A stretch of DNA of 64,000 bases, from contig NW_022145615.1 of assembly GCF_000002235.5 (NCBI RefSeq), forward strand, positions 33,549,594 through 33,613,593, given 5' to 3'. Below, piece by piece: positions 36,421 to 48,560 of the stretch. The translations under genes were made by a program, and so were the position numbers. Each line of letters begins with the position of its first letter. Position 1 is the stretch's first letter. The notes below the pieces were generated by a model. That model ran no database searches. It saw only the letters and a program-made list of their open reading frames with translations, and was not told where the DNA came from. This DNA is from Strongylocentrotus purpuratus. Its lineage: Eukaryota > Echinodermata > Echinoidea > Camarodonta > Strongylocentrotidae.

Positions 36421-38510
36421 CACCCTACTCCCTCTATTTCACCCATAGAGTGTATATAGACCGTTTATAGCACAGTTTTAAATCAATTTCCAGAAGGTGA
36501 TCATCCTTGCCCTCTAATGTTTCCCTAGAAATGATCCTTGGGGCCCCTTCCGTTTCAGAACATACTGGCTGGGATGCGTCATGACGCGAGGGGCAACAGT
36601 TCATTTGCCTCTTTCATATATCTACCATGACATTATGACATTAGCTCTGAGGATGACTTCTATTTCTGCCGTTTACTAAGCAAACAAGCGATGATTATGA
36701 GGTTAAATTTCAGTTTCAGTTTCCACTTTACACCGTACATGTACGCTTTACATGATCACATGTACTGTATGACTTAGATGGAGGTTGCTTTCGATGTTGT
36801 GTCAACTTATTTACAAAAACATATTCTGTTTCCAACAGGGAACTGACAAATATATAAAAACAACAAGAACAATTCCGCTTCCCTATTCTATCCAAATATT
36901 GAGGAGTGGAAATCATGTCAAAATATAACAATAGAATCCACTCTCAATAGTTATTCAACCACTGTTTGGAGTGGATTCAATTGTAATTTGGAGTGGACTC
37001 ACCTCCATAGGAAGTGATTCCTAATAAGACTCCTCTGCATGACGAGGGTTACAATTTCATAAGCAAATATACACTTAATGCCAACAACTGGGCAAAAGAA
37101 AATCATTGGCAAATATATATCACTGTTCACTTAGCAAACATCAAAACTACCACATCCACCAAAAACATGATTAACCTTTAATCGAAGAATGAAAATGGCG
37201 AGATAAAAAATAAATTGGTGTGGGTCTATTGTTGCAGTTCCCGCCACCCTGCGCTCTTTTTCCTACACACCACGGAGTTGAGTTGACATAATGCTATCTG
37301 CATGGATGGATCTCCTCCATCACACACAGAGAATCAACAATAGAAGCCAAAGTCCCTTCCCGCTGCGATAAATACAATCAAAAGAAACATCCAACAAACA
37401 CCCTCATTGATTTCTCTCCGAACCATGTGCTTCCTATAATAAGACTATGTTAACTGCACGGTTTAGCATACATGTTAGCAAGTATGAGACATGTATGCAC
37501 AGGGGAATGTTACAGGACTACAGCTACTAGACTGAACATGGGCAGGTCTTATTCAGACAGTCATCAGACGTCCGTAGTAATCTAGTACCTCACAATATCG
37601 TGTTAGCATTTCTTCATGACCTTAATCTTGATAACAAGTTCAGTACAATGACTTTATTTCATTAAAAGAAGCCCTATAGCAAGTGTTATAATCATTTACG
37701 ACCATTTCCATGGTAACTTACCTTACATTTTTTGTGTAAGCCTATATCTATATGTCATTTGCATGGAAACAGAAGGACGTAACTCTATGCAAAATGATAC
37801 ATGTAAATGACCTTATGGCTCCGAACAGACAAAGAAGCCAATTAGGTATCTATTTCTGATCTCTAGTATCAAAAAAAGTCCTCATTCATAACTCTAAGTT
37901 TGCATGGACAGGTTTTCTATTGTTATGTCTGCTAAGAGAGCAAGAAAGGCGCTAACTCACTCTATGGAGAGGGATATGAGTTAACACCCATCACAACACA
38001 CAGATTGAAACAATACACAATATACACAAAGTACGCTGATTCGTATACTGTGCACTTTGTCACAAAGCAGATCCAGTCGTATAAATGTATGCTGCAAACA
38101 ACTACCATTTCCAAAATGCTCTTAAAAATCTTACTTTATCAACGTCATCTACAAGTCTATCCAATTCCATTCTTCGGAGCAGTACCCTTCCGTTGAATAT
38201 GTCCGGTGGAAGGCGCTCGTAACTGCAAATCAAGTTGAGCTCCATGTGGAAAAGTCGCAGTGACTCTCAATGCAGAAGTCACCTCGTCAGCGTACCTGCG
38301 TGCTTGTCATATGTGCGTCTCTTCACGGCAGAATCATAAATAACAAAAGGATGGCAAACATTTGCACCTTGATACACGTTAATGAGTGTGCAAATACACC
38401 CGAGTCAGGGTACTGGTTCATGATCTAGCTCACAAACATGTTGATGAAAGAATGACAAAAGTACATGGGTTATGAATCCATAGTCCACTTTATATATGTA
38501 CGTACAACGA
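36421..38510. other. No gene recognised
   Basis: AT-rich unique sequence with one AGAAGG-family hairpin (37760-37830). A consensus-like minus-strand donor GAG|GTGAGT occurs near 37002 but lacks any supported exon. Confidence 0.55.
37760..37830. repeat. Short hairpin element, AGAAGGnCGTTAA family (diverged)
   Basis: The left arm GCATGGAAACAGAAGGACGT is opposed by TGACCTTATGGCTCCGAACAG, with imperfect pairing centred on AAGGnC. Confidence 0.4.
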
Positions 38511-38743
38511 TAGATAGAGAGATATGGAGAGAGATAATGTATGGAGAGTGATGGAGAGAGATGGGGAGAGGGAGAGAGATGGGGAGAGGGGGAGAGGGGA
38601 GAGAGAGAGAGGGGGAGAGGGGAGGGGGAGAGAGAGGGGGAGAGGGGAGGGGGAGAGAGAGGGGAGAGAGAGAGGGAGAGAGAGGGAGGGGAAGAGAGAG
38701 AGAGAGGAAGAGAGAGGAAGAGAGAGGGAGAAGGAGGGAGAAG

Positions 38744-38775
<32 letters not shown>

Positions 38776-38800
38776 CGGGGGAGGGGGAGGGGGGGGTAGA
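38511..38800. repeat. ~290-bp (GA)n / GGGGA polypurine tract
   Basis: Almost purely purine on the plus strand, with GAGAGA and GGGGAGAG sub-repeats. All ORFs on both strands here are artefacts of the repeat. Confidence 0.95.
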
Positions 38801-41033
38801 AAGGAATAAACATATCCCACTCTGCTCTTTATTACCCTCGATGAGCATTGTATGCATTGCTGCACATACTATTGTTAGTCCACAATGATGGGCCAAAGTG
38901 TAATTGGAAAATGGCAATTTGTAATGGGCGGCAACAAAACAGAAGCACTTTTAAATCATGATCACACAGCATGGATTGGTTTTACATTCTTTCCAAAATA
39001 CAATGTCTTAGAAGGTCAAACAACCATGTGTTGAAATATAGAACTGTTATTTCTATGGAGGACTGCCTACATCCAAAAAGAAAGGCCACAGTGATAGCCT
39101 GAAAAAATTCAAACGTTTTAGCCACAAACAGAGCAATACTAGATTCAGAAAGCACAAACTAACCCTATGAATTACAAGATCAAGTATGCAATCTTTATTT
39201 ACTGGGCGCAAGCTGAAATTTTGTTACAAATTGAAATTACCCCCGAAAGCCTGACATTCAAAGCTGACCCTAAATGGTTCACAAATAAATCCTTCCTTTT
39301 AAATATATCTGTATAGGTGCATATAGGTCATATAGTACATCATAACGATCTAAATTTATCAAGGGGGAATGTTTGCACGTTTATTTTCTGAAACCTACTT
39401 CCTTCATGGTCTATGCGTCAGCACATTTGAAATATCCTTTACAAACATTTAAAGTCAATGCGTCTACAACCAATTGGAACTTGGAAACAATATCCCCTGA
39501 TTGATCAAGTAGATCTCTGACAATTAATTATCAAGAATAACAGGGTCTGACATATTACAGACTAATACAGATCTGGAAAGTCCCCTTGTAATATCAAGGA
39601 GATACCAGCAGCACTTATTGTAATATCTCCTTGGTAATATACAGGTCTCACGTGCAGTGCACTCAACTTTGAAAAAAAGTGCCAACAATACTTGAGTATC
39701 TATTGAAGGTTTTAGCCACTTACCTGGCAATAAATGAGAATGGGGTCTATTGCATCAATGGAACAATACCCCCCCCCCCCCCAATGATGATCTACAGTTT
39801 AGTCACATGAGAATATAGTAGAATACATTATACATTTCATGCGGCTTAACTTCAGCAAGTATTTAACACACTGTTTACGCATGCTGAGTGTGAAACAGGC
39901 AGTTTTTCAGTAATGATCTGATAAGGTCACATAATCATGAGAACCAAAAGGGTGTTATAATGCTAAAAAAAAGAAACACTTTCTTTCCCTCATGTTTTTA
40001 GAGGGAAGCCATGTTTTCTTTAATCGGATTATACTTCAAGTAAAATCCCTAAAGTCCAGACAATCTCATCCCTTTTCCATGTAAACATCTAAGCTTTCAG
40101 GGAAAATCAAATGGATCCACCCACACAACAATCTCCCTAACAGCTCTCTAACACAATAAGCTAAAGAAACTGATCGCGGAAAGGTGCGATAATAGTGGCC
40201 TCATAATGTCAGAGTTCATGGTAAGAACAACTTAGCTGACATTGGTAATGGCTGTTTAACTAGCATCTAGATAAACAATGCAATTCAGAGAATTAAGTCC
40301 AAAGATTTCTGATAATATTGTGTTGTTTCAGTACGCTTCCTGACTGTTATCTGTTTTGTAAAAGTTTGTATAAATATTTAATCCCTTACCAGTTATTTTG
40401 AATTATTTCAAACTCCCAGGAATGAAAGCCACTCAATTTCTGAAGAGGTTTACTTTCTGTTTTATGGACAAATGTTTTGCTTTGTTTTTTGGTTGGTTTA
40501 CACAATGCAGATAGATTATGAAAAGGTAATCATTCACTTGCTTCAAAGACATGAGCAGTGATGGTGAATAGATATGCCTCATATTATTCACAAAGAGAAA
40601 TAAGGTTTATAGCAATTAATATGTTACACAATACACATCATCATCACCAACATGAACTTCATTGCATTATATTTGTTACGATATCTTTATGTAACCATCA
40701 GGGGTACAAGATGGATGTTTAAGACACAAATGTTTAAATAATAGATGAATGTTTTCAAAAATCGATAAAAGAAAATTCACAGCTACAGAGTATAAATATC
40801 CATTAAAAAACAAGTCCTTTCATGCAAAGGATTCCCGGAAGTACTTTGAAGTCTGCTCGCGAAGTGTCAACGACTACAAGTCAACAGGGAGTAAGACGAG
40901 ATGGTCTCCTAACGCTGCCTGTAGCGCCCCCTCACCATTGTCTCCGGTCATCAGTTTGCTGCCCCCGAAACGTCAGCAGATGGCTGTGAACTTGACTTGG
41001 TAACTGGATCGTCACCCTACACTTGTCATGAGC
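38801..41033. other. No gene recognised; C-run and CTCF-like word
   Basis: AT-rich unique sequence. There is a C13-type run at 39770-39782, a perfect-looking minus-strand donor CAG|GTAAGTGG at about 39725 without a supported exon, and a GC-richer patch at 40835-41000. Confidence 0.55.
40922..40934 (-). promoter_or_regulatory. CTCF-like motif (TGAGGGGGCGCTA)
   Basis: Read on the minus strand, TGAGGGGGCGCTA matches the AGGGGGCGCTA core of the bilaterian CTCF motif. It sits in a locally GC-rich patch within AT-rich DNA. A single eye-matched motif is weak evidence. Confidence 0.35.
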
Positions 41034-41239
41034 AAAGAGAAGATTATCCAAGCATCGGGGAGAACAGATCCTGACCTCGTTCAGACAACCAACGTTCGTC
41101 CTATGGCTAACCCAAAATCATATAGCTATAGATACCAAAGAGAAGATTATCGAAGCATCGGGGGGAATAGATCCTGCACTTGTTCAGACTACCAACGTTC
41201 GTCCTATGGCTAACCCAAAATCATATAACTATAGATACC
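41034..41239 (+). repeat. 103-bp tandem duplication
   Basis: Two consecutive copies start at 41034 and 41137 (AAAGAGAAGATTATC ... CATATAGCTATAGATACC). They differ at about ten positions, so the duplication is fairly recent. Confidence 0.95.
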
Positions 41240-43316
41240 ATAAGAAATTAAGGTTTTGTAGTTTGGATGCCGCATAACAAATATTGTGTAGCAAAAAGCA
41301 TGTTGAGCATCATGGAGCATCGTTTTGAAAGAAAACTCAAAAAAGAATCACAGACCTGTTATAGTCTGAACACTGTTACATATCAAAATCATGTAACTAG
41401 GCAGAGCTCATTGTGAGCATGCACTGATGATGGCCAGCTATCATGTCAACTGAAATGGTCAAAATTAGCTCCTTTGTCCAATATTTCTCTTTAGGATGCT
41501 GTTGTCCAGTCTATTCGCCCATTTCGCTATACAATGATTCTCTATACGTTTCTTTATGAGTTTCGTATATGTAAATTTCCACCAGTGTGAACGGGTTACT
41601 AGAGATGTATCTGGGGTAATGCCCATCTACTCCTCCGGAGTCCTCCCCCAATGGACCCAGCCACCATGCAAGGTCATGGAATGATCTGTACCCATCAGCG
41701 CTAAGTGCTACATCCAAGAGAGGGTTACGGAGGATAATTAATGAAACGAAAAGACGAGTTGACATGTGATACCACAAGATTCTCTTTGTTAATGTTGACC
41801 TCTGCATCTCCTGGTACCGGTAGTCTTTAGGCTATCCATTGGATTCATGATCTAAAGAGAGAATCTATCTCCTAGAAGAGAGAAGGAAGGGAATGATGCA
41901 TTCATCCTTGCCATTCTTACTTGTACGATCACCATTTTAAGATCACTGCGTAAAAGTCTCATCAGGTGACCTGTTTCTCTAGCAACCTTTCTATCTATTC
42001 TCACAATACTTCTGGGGTCAATCACTTAACATTAATCAAGAACAGAATCTATTCACTAGAAGAGAGACTGGGATGATGAATTTATCCTTCCCATTCTCCC
42101 TTAGATAATCAAAATTTCAAGATGATTGGATAAAATTCTCATAAGGCTACCTGTTTCCGTGGCAACTGAGCTATCCATTCATATAGTTACTTATCTGCGT
42201 CCTTAGCTGTAGTGGGTTCCGTCAGGGAAATGGCCATTTATTAATATCCTCAGGAAAGAGCAACTGGGGCTTGAGTAGGATCAAGCAAGCCACCAAAATG
42301 AACAAATTTTCCTTCCATGGCCCACAGCAGTAGTCTGCAGATTCAGACCATGTCACCTCATAGTTTAGTCAGCAAATTCCTTCTATCATTCAAAAAAATT
42401 GTTCAATATTGTTCCACATACAAATATGCACAAAAGGAAAAAATTATCCATACTGTAGATCTATGGATAAAGTGCAATTTTTTACGTCGTCCAACATTTG
42501 CCCAGGGAACGATAACGCATTTATTTTGTCAAAAGTAGCAGGGTTCATGTACAGTGTATGTTCAGAATTAGAGTTCCAAGTTGGGTTTTAATTAGGATTA
42601 TGTATAATTTTGGTAAAGATTTGAAGTTGGGAGCTTGGATAATGTAGGAAATTCTACCACAGAGCAACCAGTGCATGACCATTAATCGTACAACTAAAGT
42701 AGCTTTAAGCCGGTAAAGCCGACTTTATGTTTGCAGACTAGACCCTGACTCCTGAGTGGCTTTAAAAAAATGATGGAGATTTCTTTTATCATTTCCTAGC
42801 AATCTGGCAGGGGTGTCAGTTGCTCCACAATTAGCCATGGGCTAAGGTAAAGAGGGATGGATGATTCATTGACAGCATGACCCACAAGACACAAAAATGC
42901 TTTAATTGCTTCATGTTCACACTCTCACATTAATCATGTTTCAAATGCAACGTTTATCTTGCACCTTATCCATTTCTCCAATCTCGATGGAGACTGCATG
43001 TCAGAATGTACGTCAGGGTGATAAGTATGCAAAATCTCCCTTTAATCTGTTATTATCATAGTCAAAATTAAAAAGTTTCTACATTTAAGTACACTAAGGG
43101 TTGGGTGGAAGGAGAGTGATATTTGACCAGTGGTACACTGGAAACAATTTATCTCTGGGACAATTAAACCAAGGAGTTAATACAACTCCTTCATTAAACT
43201 AGGAAACAATTGACCTTCCTACCTTGACATATTAAGTAGAATATTTTAATTTGATAATTAAAGTTGCTAGAGACATCAAAATGTTTTTTTCAAAAACTAT
43301 TTTACATCAGACTCAT
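41240..43316. other. No gene recognised
   Basis: AT-rich unique sequence. Two diverged copies of an AATCTATCTCCTAGAAGAGAG-like segment (about 41860 and 42048), each followed by similar text through GTTTC and GCAAC, suggest an old duplication of about 190 bp. Confidence 0.5.
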
Positions 43317-43740
43317 TGATGCTCTGAGCCCTATTCCATTTTCATCTAATCATTACTTGAAAAAAGGTTTGAACAGTACAGAATTTACAGATAATACTTC
43401 CTACTTGAGTATTTAAAAACTAATTTAAGTAGACCTATTGATGCTCCAAGTCTGACATGTACTTTGTCCCATCAAAATCTGTTAGGAATAGGTATGAACT
43501 GTACCCATGGTACCTCCTATTTGAAATTCATTGAATAAAGAACTAGATTAATTATACCATGATGCTCAAAGTCCTATTCAACTTATCAAAACATTGTTAT
43601 TTATATAGGTGTGAACAGTACCTACAGTATGGTACCTCCTACATTACCCGAATACAGAACTATTTCAATCGCACCCTTGATGCTCCAAGTCATACTCGTC
43701 TCATCAAAACATTGTTAGTGATAGGTGTGAACAGTAGCCC
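43317..43740 (+). repeat. ~120-bp tandem array, 3.5 copies
   Basis: Units begin TGATGCTC(C/A)AAGTC at 43317, 43439, 43560 and 43678, and contain AGGTGTGAACAGTACC and GGTACCTCCTA. The later copies are the most alike. Confidence 0.9.
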
Positions 43741-44172
43741 AAGGAGACAGTCCCTGTAATTGGACTGTGCTGTGAGTATGAGCACGGGCCATCAATTATC
43801 TATCTATCCTCGTACCCTGCCATGTTTATAACCCACTGTCCGTCGTTGTAGAAATTACACCTCCCTGCGGCGATTCCTGATGTCTTGTGATAGCTAAGGT
43901 TAAGCGATGGTAATCCCTCTTCATCGGCCTAAATCATTTCATTAATTCATTATCAAACAATTAGGAGGGAGAGTGAGAGGGTTGGAGCTAAAAATAAGAT
44001 GGAAAGAAACCCTACGGATCATCTACCGTTGCATCAACAGTGCCTACATCTCCCTGATTTCTTACACTCAATCAAATTCTATAATTAACAGTTAATGTGT
44101 TTAGGCATCGAGATGAATATCTTTTATCTCTATATTGTTACATTCTTACTCACTTTAAGCCAACTCCTGATG

Positions 44173-44196
44173 CCCCCCCCCCTCCCCCCCCCCCCC

Positions 44197-44230
<34 letters not shown>

Positions 44231-44231
44231 T
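44173..44231. repeat. Poly-C run passing into (CT)n
   Basis: About 34 bases of almost pure C are followed by a CT microsatellite. The minus strand has G-quadruplex potential. Confidence 0.95.
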
Positions 44232-47200
44232 TCATCTTACTTCAAAATCTTCCTTCTCGTCGTCATAGCCTATCCTTTTACGTCTCCATTATTGTTACTT
44301 TTTAAATCAGATGACATTGTTTCTATTATTACTCTATTCCCCTTCTCATTCTGTCTCCATATATTTCTCCTGCCACCCTTCTCTCTCTCCCTCTCTTTCC
44401 CTATCTCTGTCTCACCCTCTCTTGTTTGTTTTTAAAAAGCCATCTTCATTGATCTCTCAACATGGCTGCCGGTCCGAGGGAGCTTACTCTTTCGCAAACA
44501 AGCGATCGGTTGTCACAAAACGCCGCAGGCCTGCCAACTGGCATCCAACATGCACACGCATGCACGGACACACGACATGTCTGCCATGTACTAGTAGCTA
44601 TGTTGGCAGGATATGTAACTGGTCGGTGAGCTAGTATGTATACACCTCTCTCCTCTGCCCACTCTTTCCTTTACTGTTCTATTGTGTACGGAGACACATC
44701 TGGCATGTCAACGACTGATTCATGCGCCAACCGCTATCATTGCACATTATACTTAACACCTACATGTATCATGAATAGGCCTGTATAATAATCACAGTAT
44801 CACAATTGATATATGTAACCAACAAGTTCTAAGACATTTCATGTAGGTATTCATGGTGAAAATTCATTGTTCTTAAATTTGCAACCCGTAATTTGTTTGT
44901 GATATTGCCAAAAAATACAAATGCTTCAAAAATAATGGTTCACACAGATACAAAAAACATCTTTCTTGCGTTTCGGTATAATCAATATTATAAAACCTTA
45001 TCAACGTTTGATTAGTACCAGCATAATCTTTGAAAAAATGTTTTGGTATCCTTGAATCAACACACAGCAAATTTACTACAAGCTGGCAAGATAATATCAC
45101 AAGTACATGTAGGTCTGGTTTTGAAGACTACATTGAGAGCTATCCTTGAGTCTTGGTTTAAGTTACAGACGACCTTTTGACAGTACACAACTCAAGTGTC
45201 CTGAGATGACCCTGAGTCTGAAGAGAATATGACTTCCTAGAATTCTACCCAATCCTACCAATATCCATCATCATTCTCTAAATCGTTGGGTAAACTTTTA
45301 TGGTGAAGCAGATTACCATGTCAGATCATGACATGAGTAAGGAGCCTTTGGCGTTTACAGAGAATGCTTTCAAAAGAACCACTTACTAATATTAGTAATA
45401 CCAATATAATGGCTGGATGGTAATGGAAACTTGTGACGATGACAAAATGTTTGTCTACTTTCTTTCATAGTGGCATTATCTACCATTACACAAAATGTTA
45501 TAATAATAATCAAAATGAAATATCTATTAATTGATACTCAGAAGTACCCCTACACTAAGCCTTGTTCTTGTAGAGTACAATATCACAAAGCCTATGAGAC
45601 TTGAAACTGATTAAATATGGGGTGACACTTGCACTTTTTCTATTTCCACATTATGAATTCATATCCTCATAACCAAGGCTGCCCCTGAGTTCATTTATTT
45701 AATATCTAATCAACAAATTAATCAATTAATGACCATGAACATTCTTCTGGATGAATTTTTATTTAATGGTAACCTCTAAAATCTGCAGATTCATCATAAA
45801 CACAACCCAATGTGGCAAAGGGGAAGACAGAGAAGAAAGAAAGATGGAGAATAGAGTGGAACAAGGAAGATGAGAAATGAGGAGAGCTTTGGAGAGAAGT
45901 ACACAAAAAACAGGGCAAGAATATTTATGAAAAGATCGGAGATGGACGAGAAGAAAAGGAGCAAGAGAAGGAGCAGAGAAGGAGCAAAAAAGGGAGAGGG
46001 CAAAAGGGAAGCTAGACTCCTGGAAATTTAAAACAAGATAGAGTGAGAAGAAGAAAAAAGATGGAGGATAAAAAAGAGAGAAAGAATGGGATATTAAAAA
46101 CACAGTGGGGTTGGGAGAGCAAGAAATGCAAAAAGGAAAGAAGAGAAGAAGAAGAGCAGAGAAGAGAAGAAGAAGAGAGGAGGAGACAGGAGGAGCAAGA
46201 TATTAGGAGTGGGAAGATGGAGTGGGAGGATCACACACACAAAAAAACATGAGTATCATTCAAAGTTCCAAGAAAAAGGTGAACTTTCCAAGACTACCAA
46301 AAAAAATTGATCTCTTGGCTGTAAATCACCCACTCACTCTCACACACCCCCTCTCCACCCCTCTACACCCCTACCAGCATGATCCTGTGTCCTTAACTGA
46401 CCCTGGACAAGGTCAAATAATTAAGGTCAGCTCAAATTTACCCTGACTGCTGAAGAATTCTTGTAAACATAGCGTAGAGATTATCATGCTGAGAGAGGCT
46501 ATGAAATGAGCATGCCTCCAGGGATAAACTGATAAGATAATGCTCAGATCCTACACACTGATACAGTTCATCAGCTAGTTTGGATTCCCAAACTCCTTTC
46601 AAACATCTACTAATCTGATAAACTGTAAGAATTTGTGAATAGCCGGGTAAGAAAACATCATGAAGTCATACTCTTAAAATAGCATTTTGCAATAGGCAAA
46701 TGATGGAAAAACAAAAGGAAGTGTGATGATTCATATCAATTGTTGCACTTTCAATGATGAAATAGATGAAATTGAAAAATATCACTGAATCAAAGACTAC
46801 ATGTGGCTCAACCACAACATCTACAAAGTTAAATGCTAGGTAGATGTACATATGTACATCTAGATCTTATAGGCCTACATGTATGTGTATTATCTGACAT
46901 TGTACCCACACAATTGATCTGCAGAAGGCTAGAAAGGATAAATAGTAAATAGCAAATAGTTCTTGCTCTCAACAGGAAAGTAATAGGTACTCAGATAAGT
47001 ATTGCTATGTCAATCAGTCCTAAATAATATAGTAATTACAATCATGAAACTTCATAAAAAGGAAATTTCAGCAATTGACATATCACTAAATAAAAAAAGA
47101 ATACTATTTCTTAATTTTTATGGGGCACTCTGTACCCATTTGCAGAGTGTACAAAGTGCATCTGCAACACGTAGACCTACCTGACTACAGTACGTACATG

Positions 47201-48120
47201 TACGTGTGCAAAGAAAACAAGTCAATGAATTGCTAACTCAACACATATCTCATGAGAAGCCATGCATAAACAAACCAAACCAATAATAGATCCACCATGC
47301 TTATCATTATATCAAGGCTATTGATAATCCCTATAAGCCAAATTGGCAATTAAGATAGATGTCTGGGTGACTCTGTATCTAACTAAGCACATGTAAAGGC
47401 TATCAGATTAATCAAATCTAATCCAATATACATACAACTGTATACAGTAGTATGTAACTCAAGTTATAAACAAACACTCTGTTCCAGACGGTAAGATAAT
47501 AAAAGAGATTGTGTGTTTTAAGAAGGACTCTACACATGATTTGGCATGGGGTTAACAGGGGTAACGTCCTTCTGCCATTCCTTGCTCTAATCAGACAGTC
47601 AAAACAATATTTAGGTTTGTACTAAAAAAAAATACTCTACTGAAGATCAAAGAAATGTCTTAGAGTAATCAGCCTGAGGGGGATTTAAAAAAAAATCTTT
47701 TCAAAATGAAATTTCTAAAAAAAAAATAATCAAAGTCCATGGAGAGTGAATCCTACTACCATGACATATCATAGAAGCCATTATGATTCATGTGCAACAT
47801 AAAGCTCAAATGTACTATTGAAACAACTTGAGAGACTCATTATGTAATAATAAGTATTGTAAATAATAATCAAATATAAATAAATAACAATTGTTAAAGC
47901 ACATTGAGAGGGGTATAACATCGGCCTCAATACGTGCCATTTCCCTGATGGCCGGCACGATGACGCTGCTTATCGTCTCACTAGCATGTTTCCGAACTCA
48001 TGAACAAACAGCAAATGTCGATAAAGAAAAACATTGACTCATACATTTTTTAAGAGAGCGGGAGGGGGTGGGTAAAATTGTTGAATTGTTTATTGATATG
48101 TGTTTAAATATGATTCCAGT
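44232..48120. other. No gene recognised; purine-rich block 45815-46215
   Basis: AT-rich unique sequence apart from a 400-bp purine-biased block at 45815-46215 (AGAAGAAG/GGAGGA words) with strong strand asymmetry. A weak AGAAGG-family pair occurs near 47531-47575. ORFs here are compositional artefacts. Confidence 0.55.
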
Positions 48121-48124
48121 TTAC

Positions 48125-48560
48125 CTTTCAGAAAAGAGCGCGTGATATGGGATCCAAGCGAGAGAGGAAGTCCATGTAGATACTCCAGTTAATGTATGTT
48201 TCCACGCTAATCCAAATAACAGAGCTAGCTGCCCAAGCACAAACGAACTTGAGAAGCACACGGATAGAATTGATGACGACAAGTAGACGTCCTGACGCAA
48301 ATATAGCCGACATTCACCAGTTCCCACGTCCCATAGCGAGCGGGTGGATGCATGTATGGGTTGGTTGGCAGGCAAGAGATGTCGCGCTTCCCCTCTCTCA
48401 CCACCGACTGGGGGGAAATTCGTTGGGCAAAGTGTACTGTAACTAATCACGCACAAGTAGTGCAGCAGCCAACATTTGTGTGTGTGTGGATGAATGTACT
48501 AGATGTGTACGGAGTGTGTCTCTGCGCTGGTTGAGCGGTCGCGGTATTAGGGACTCGTTG
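48125..48560 (-). promoter_or_regulatory. CpG-richer island; possible promoter/5' UTR exon of ASH1L
   Basis: This stretch is clearly richer in G+C and CpG (GAGCGCG, GTCGCGCTT, GGTCGCGG) than the AT-rich DNA around it. On the minus strand it ends at a good donor, AAG|GTAAAC. If it were spliced to 23242, a TGA would lie in frame immediately upstream and translation would start at 23101. It could equally belong to another transcript or be an enhancer. No core promoter motif was identified. Confidence 0.25.

Noticed and set aside
38524..38917. Arg/Glu-rich and Ser/Leu/Pro-rich ORFs on both strands
   Set aside because: They are translations of a GA/CT simple repeat.
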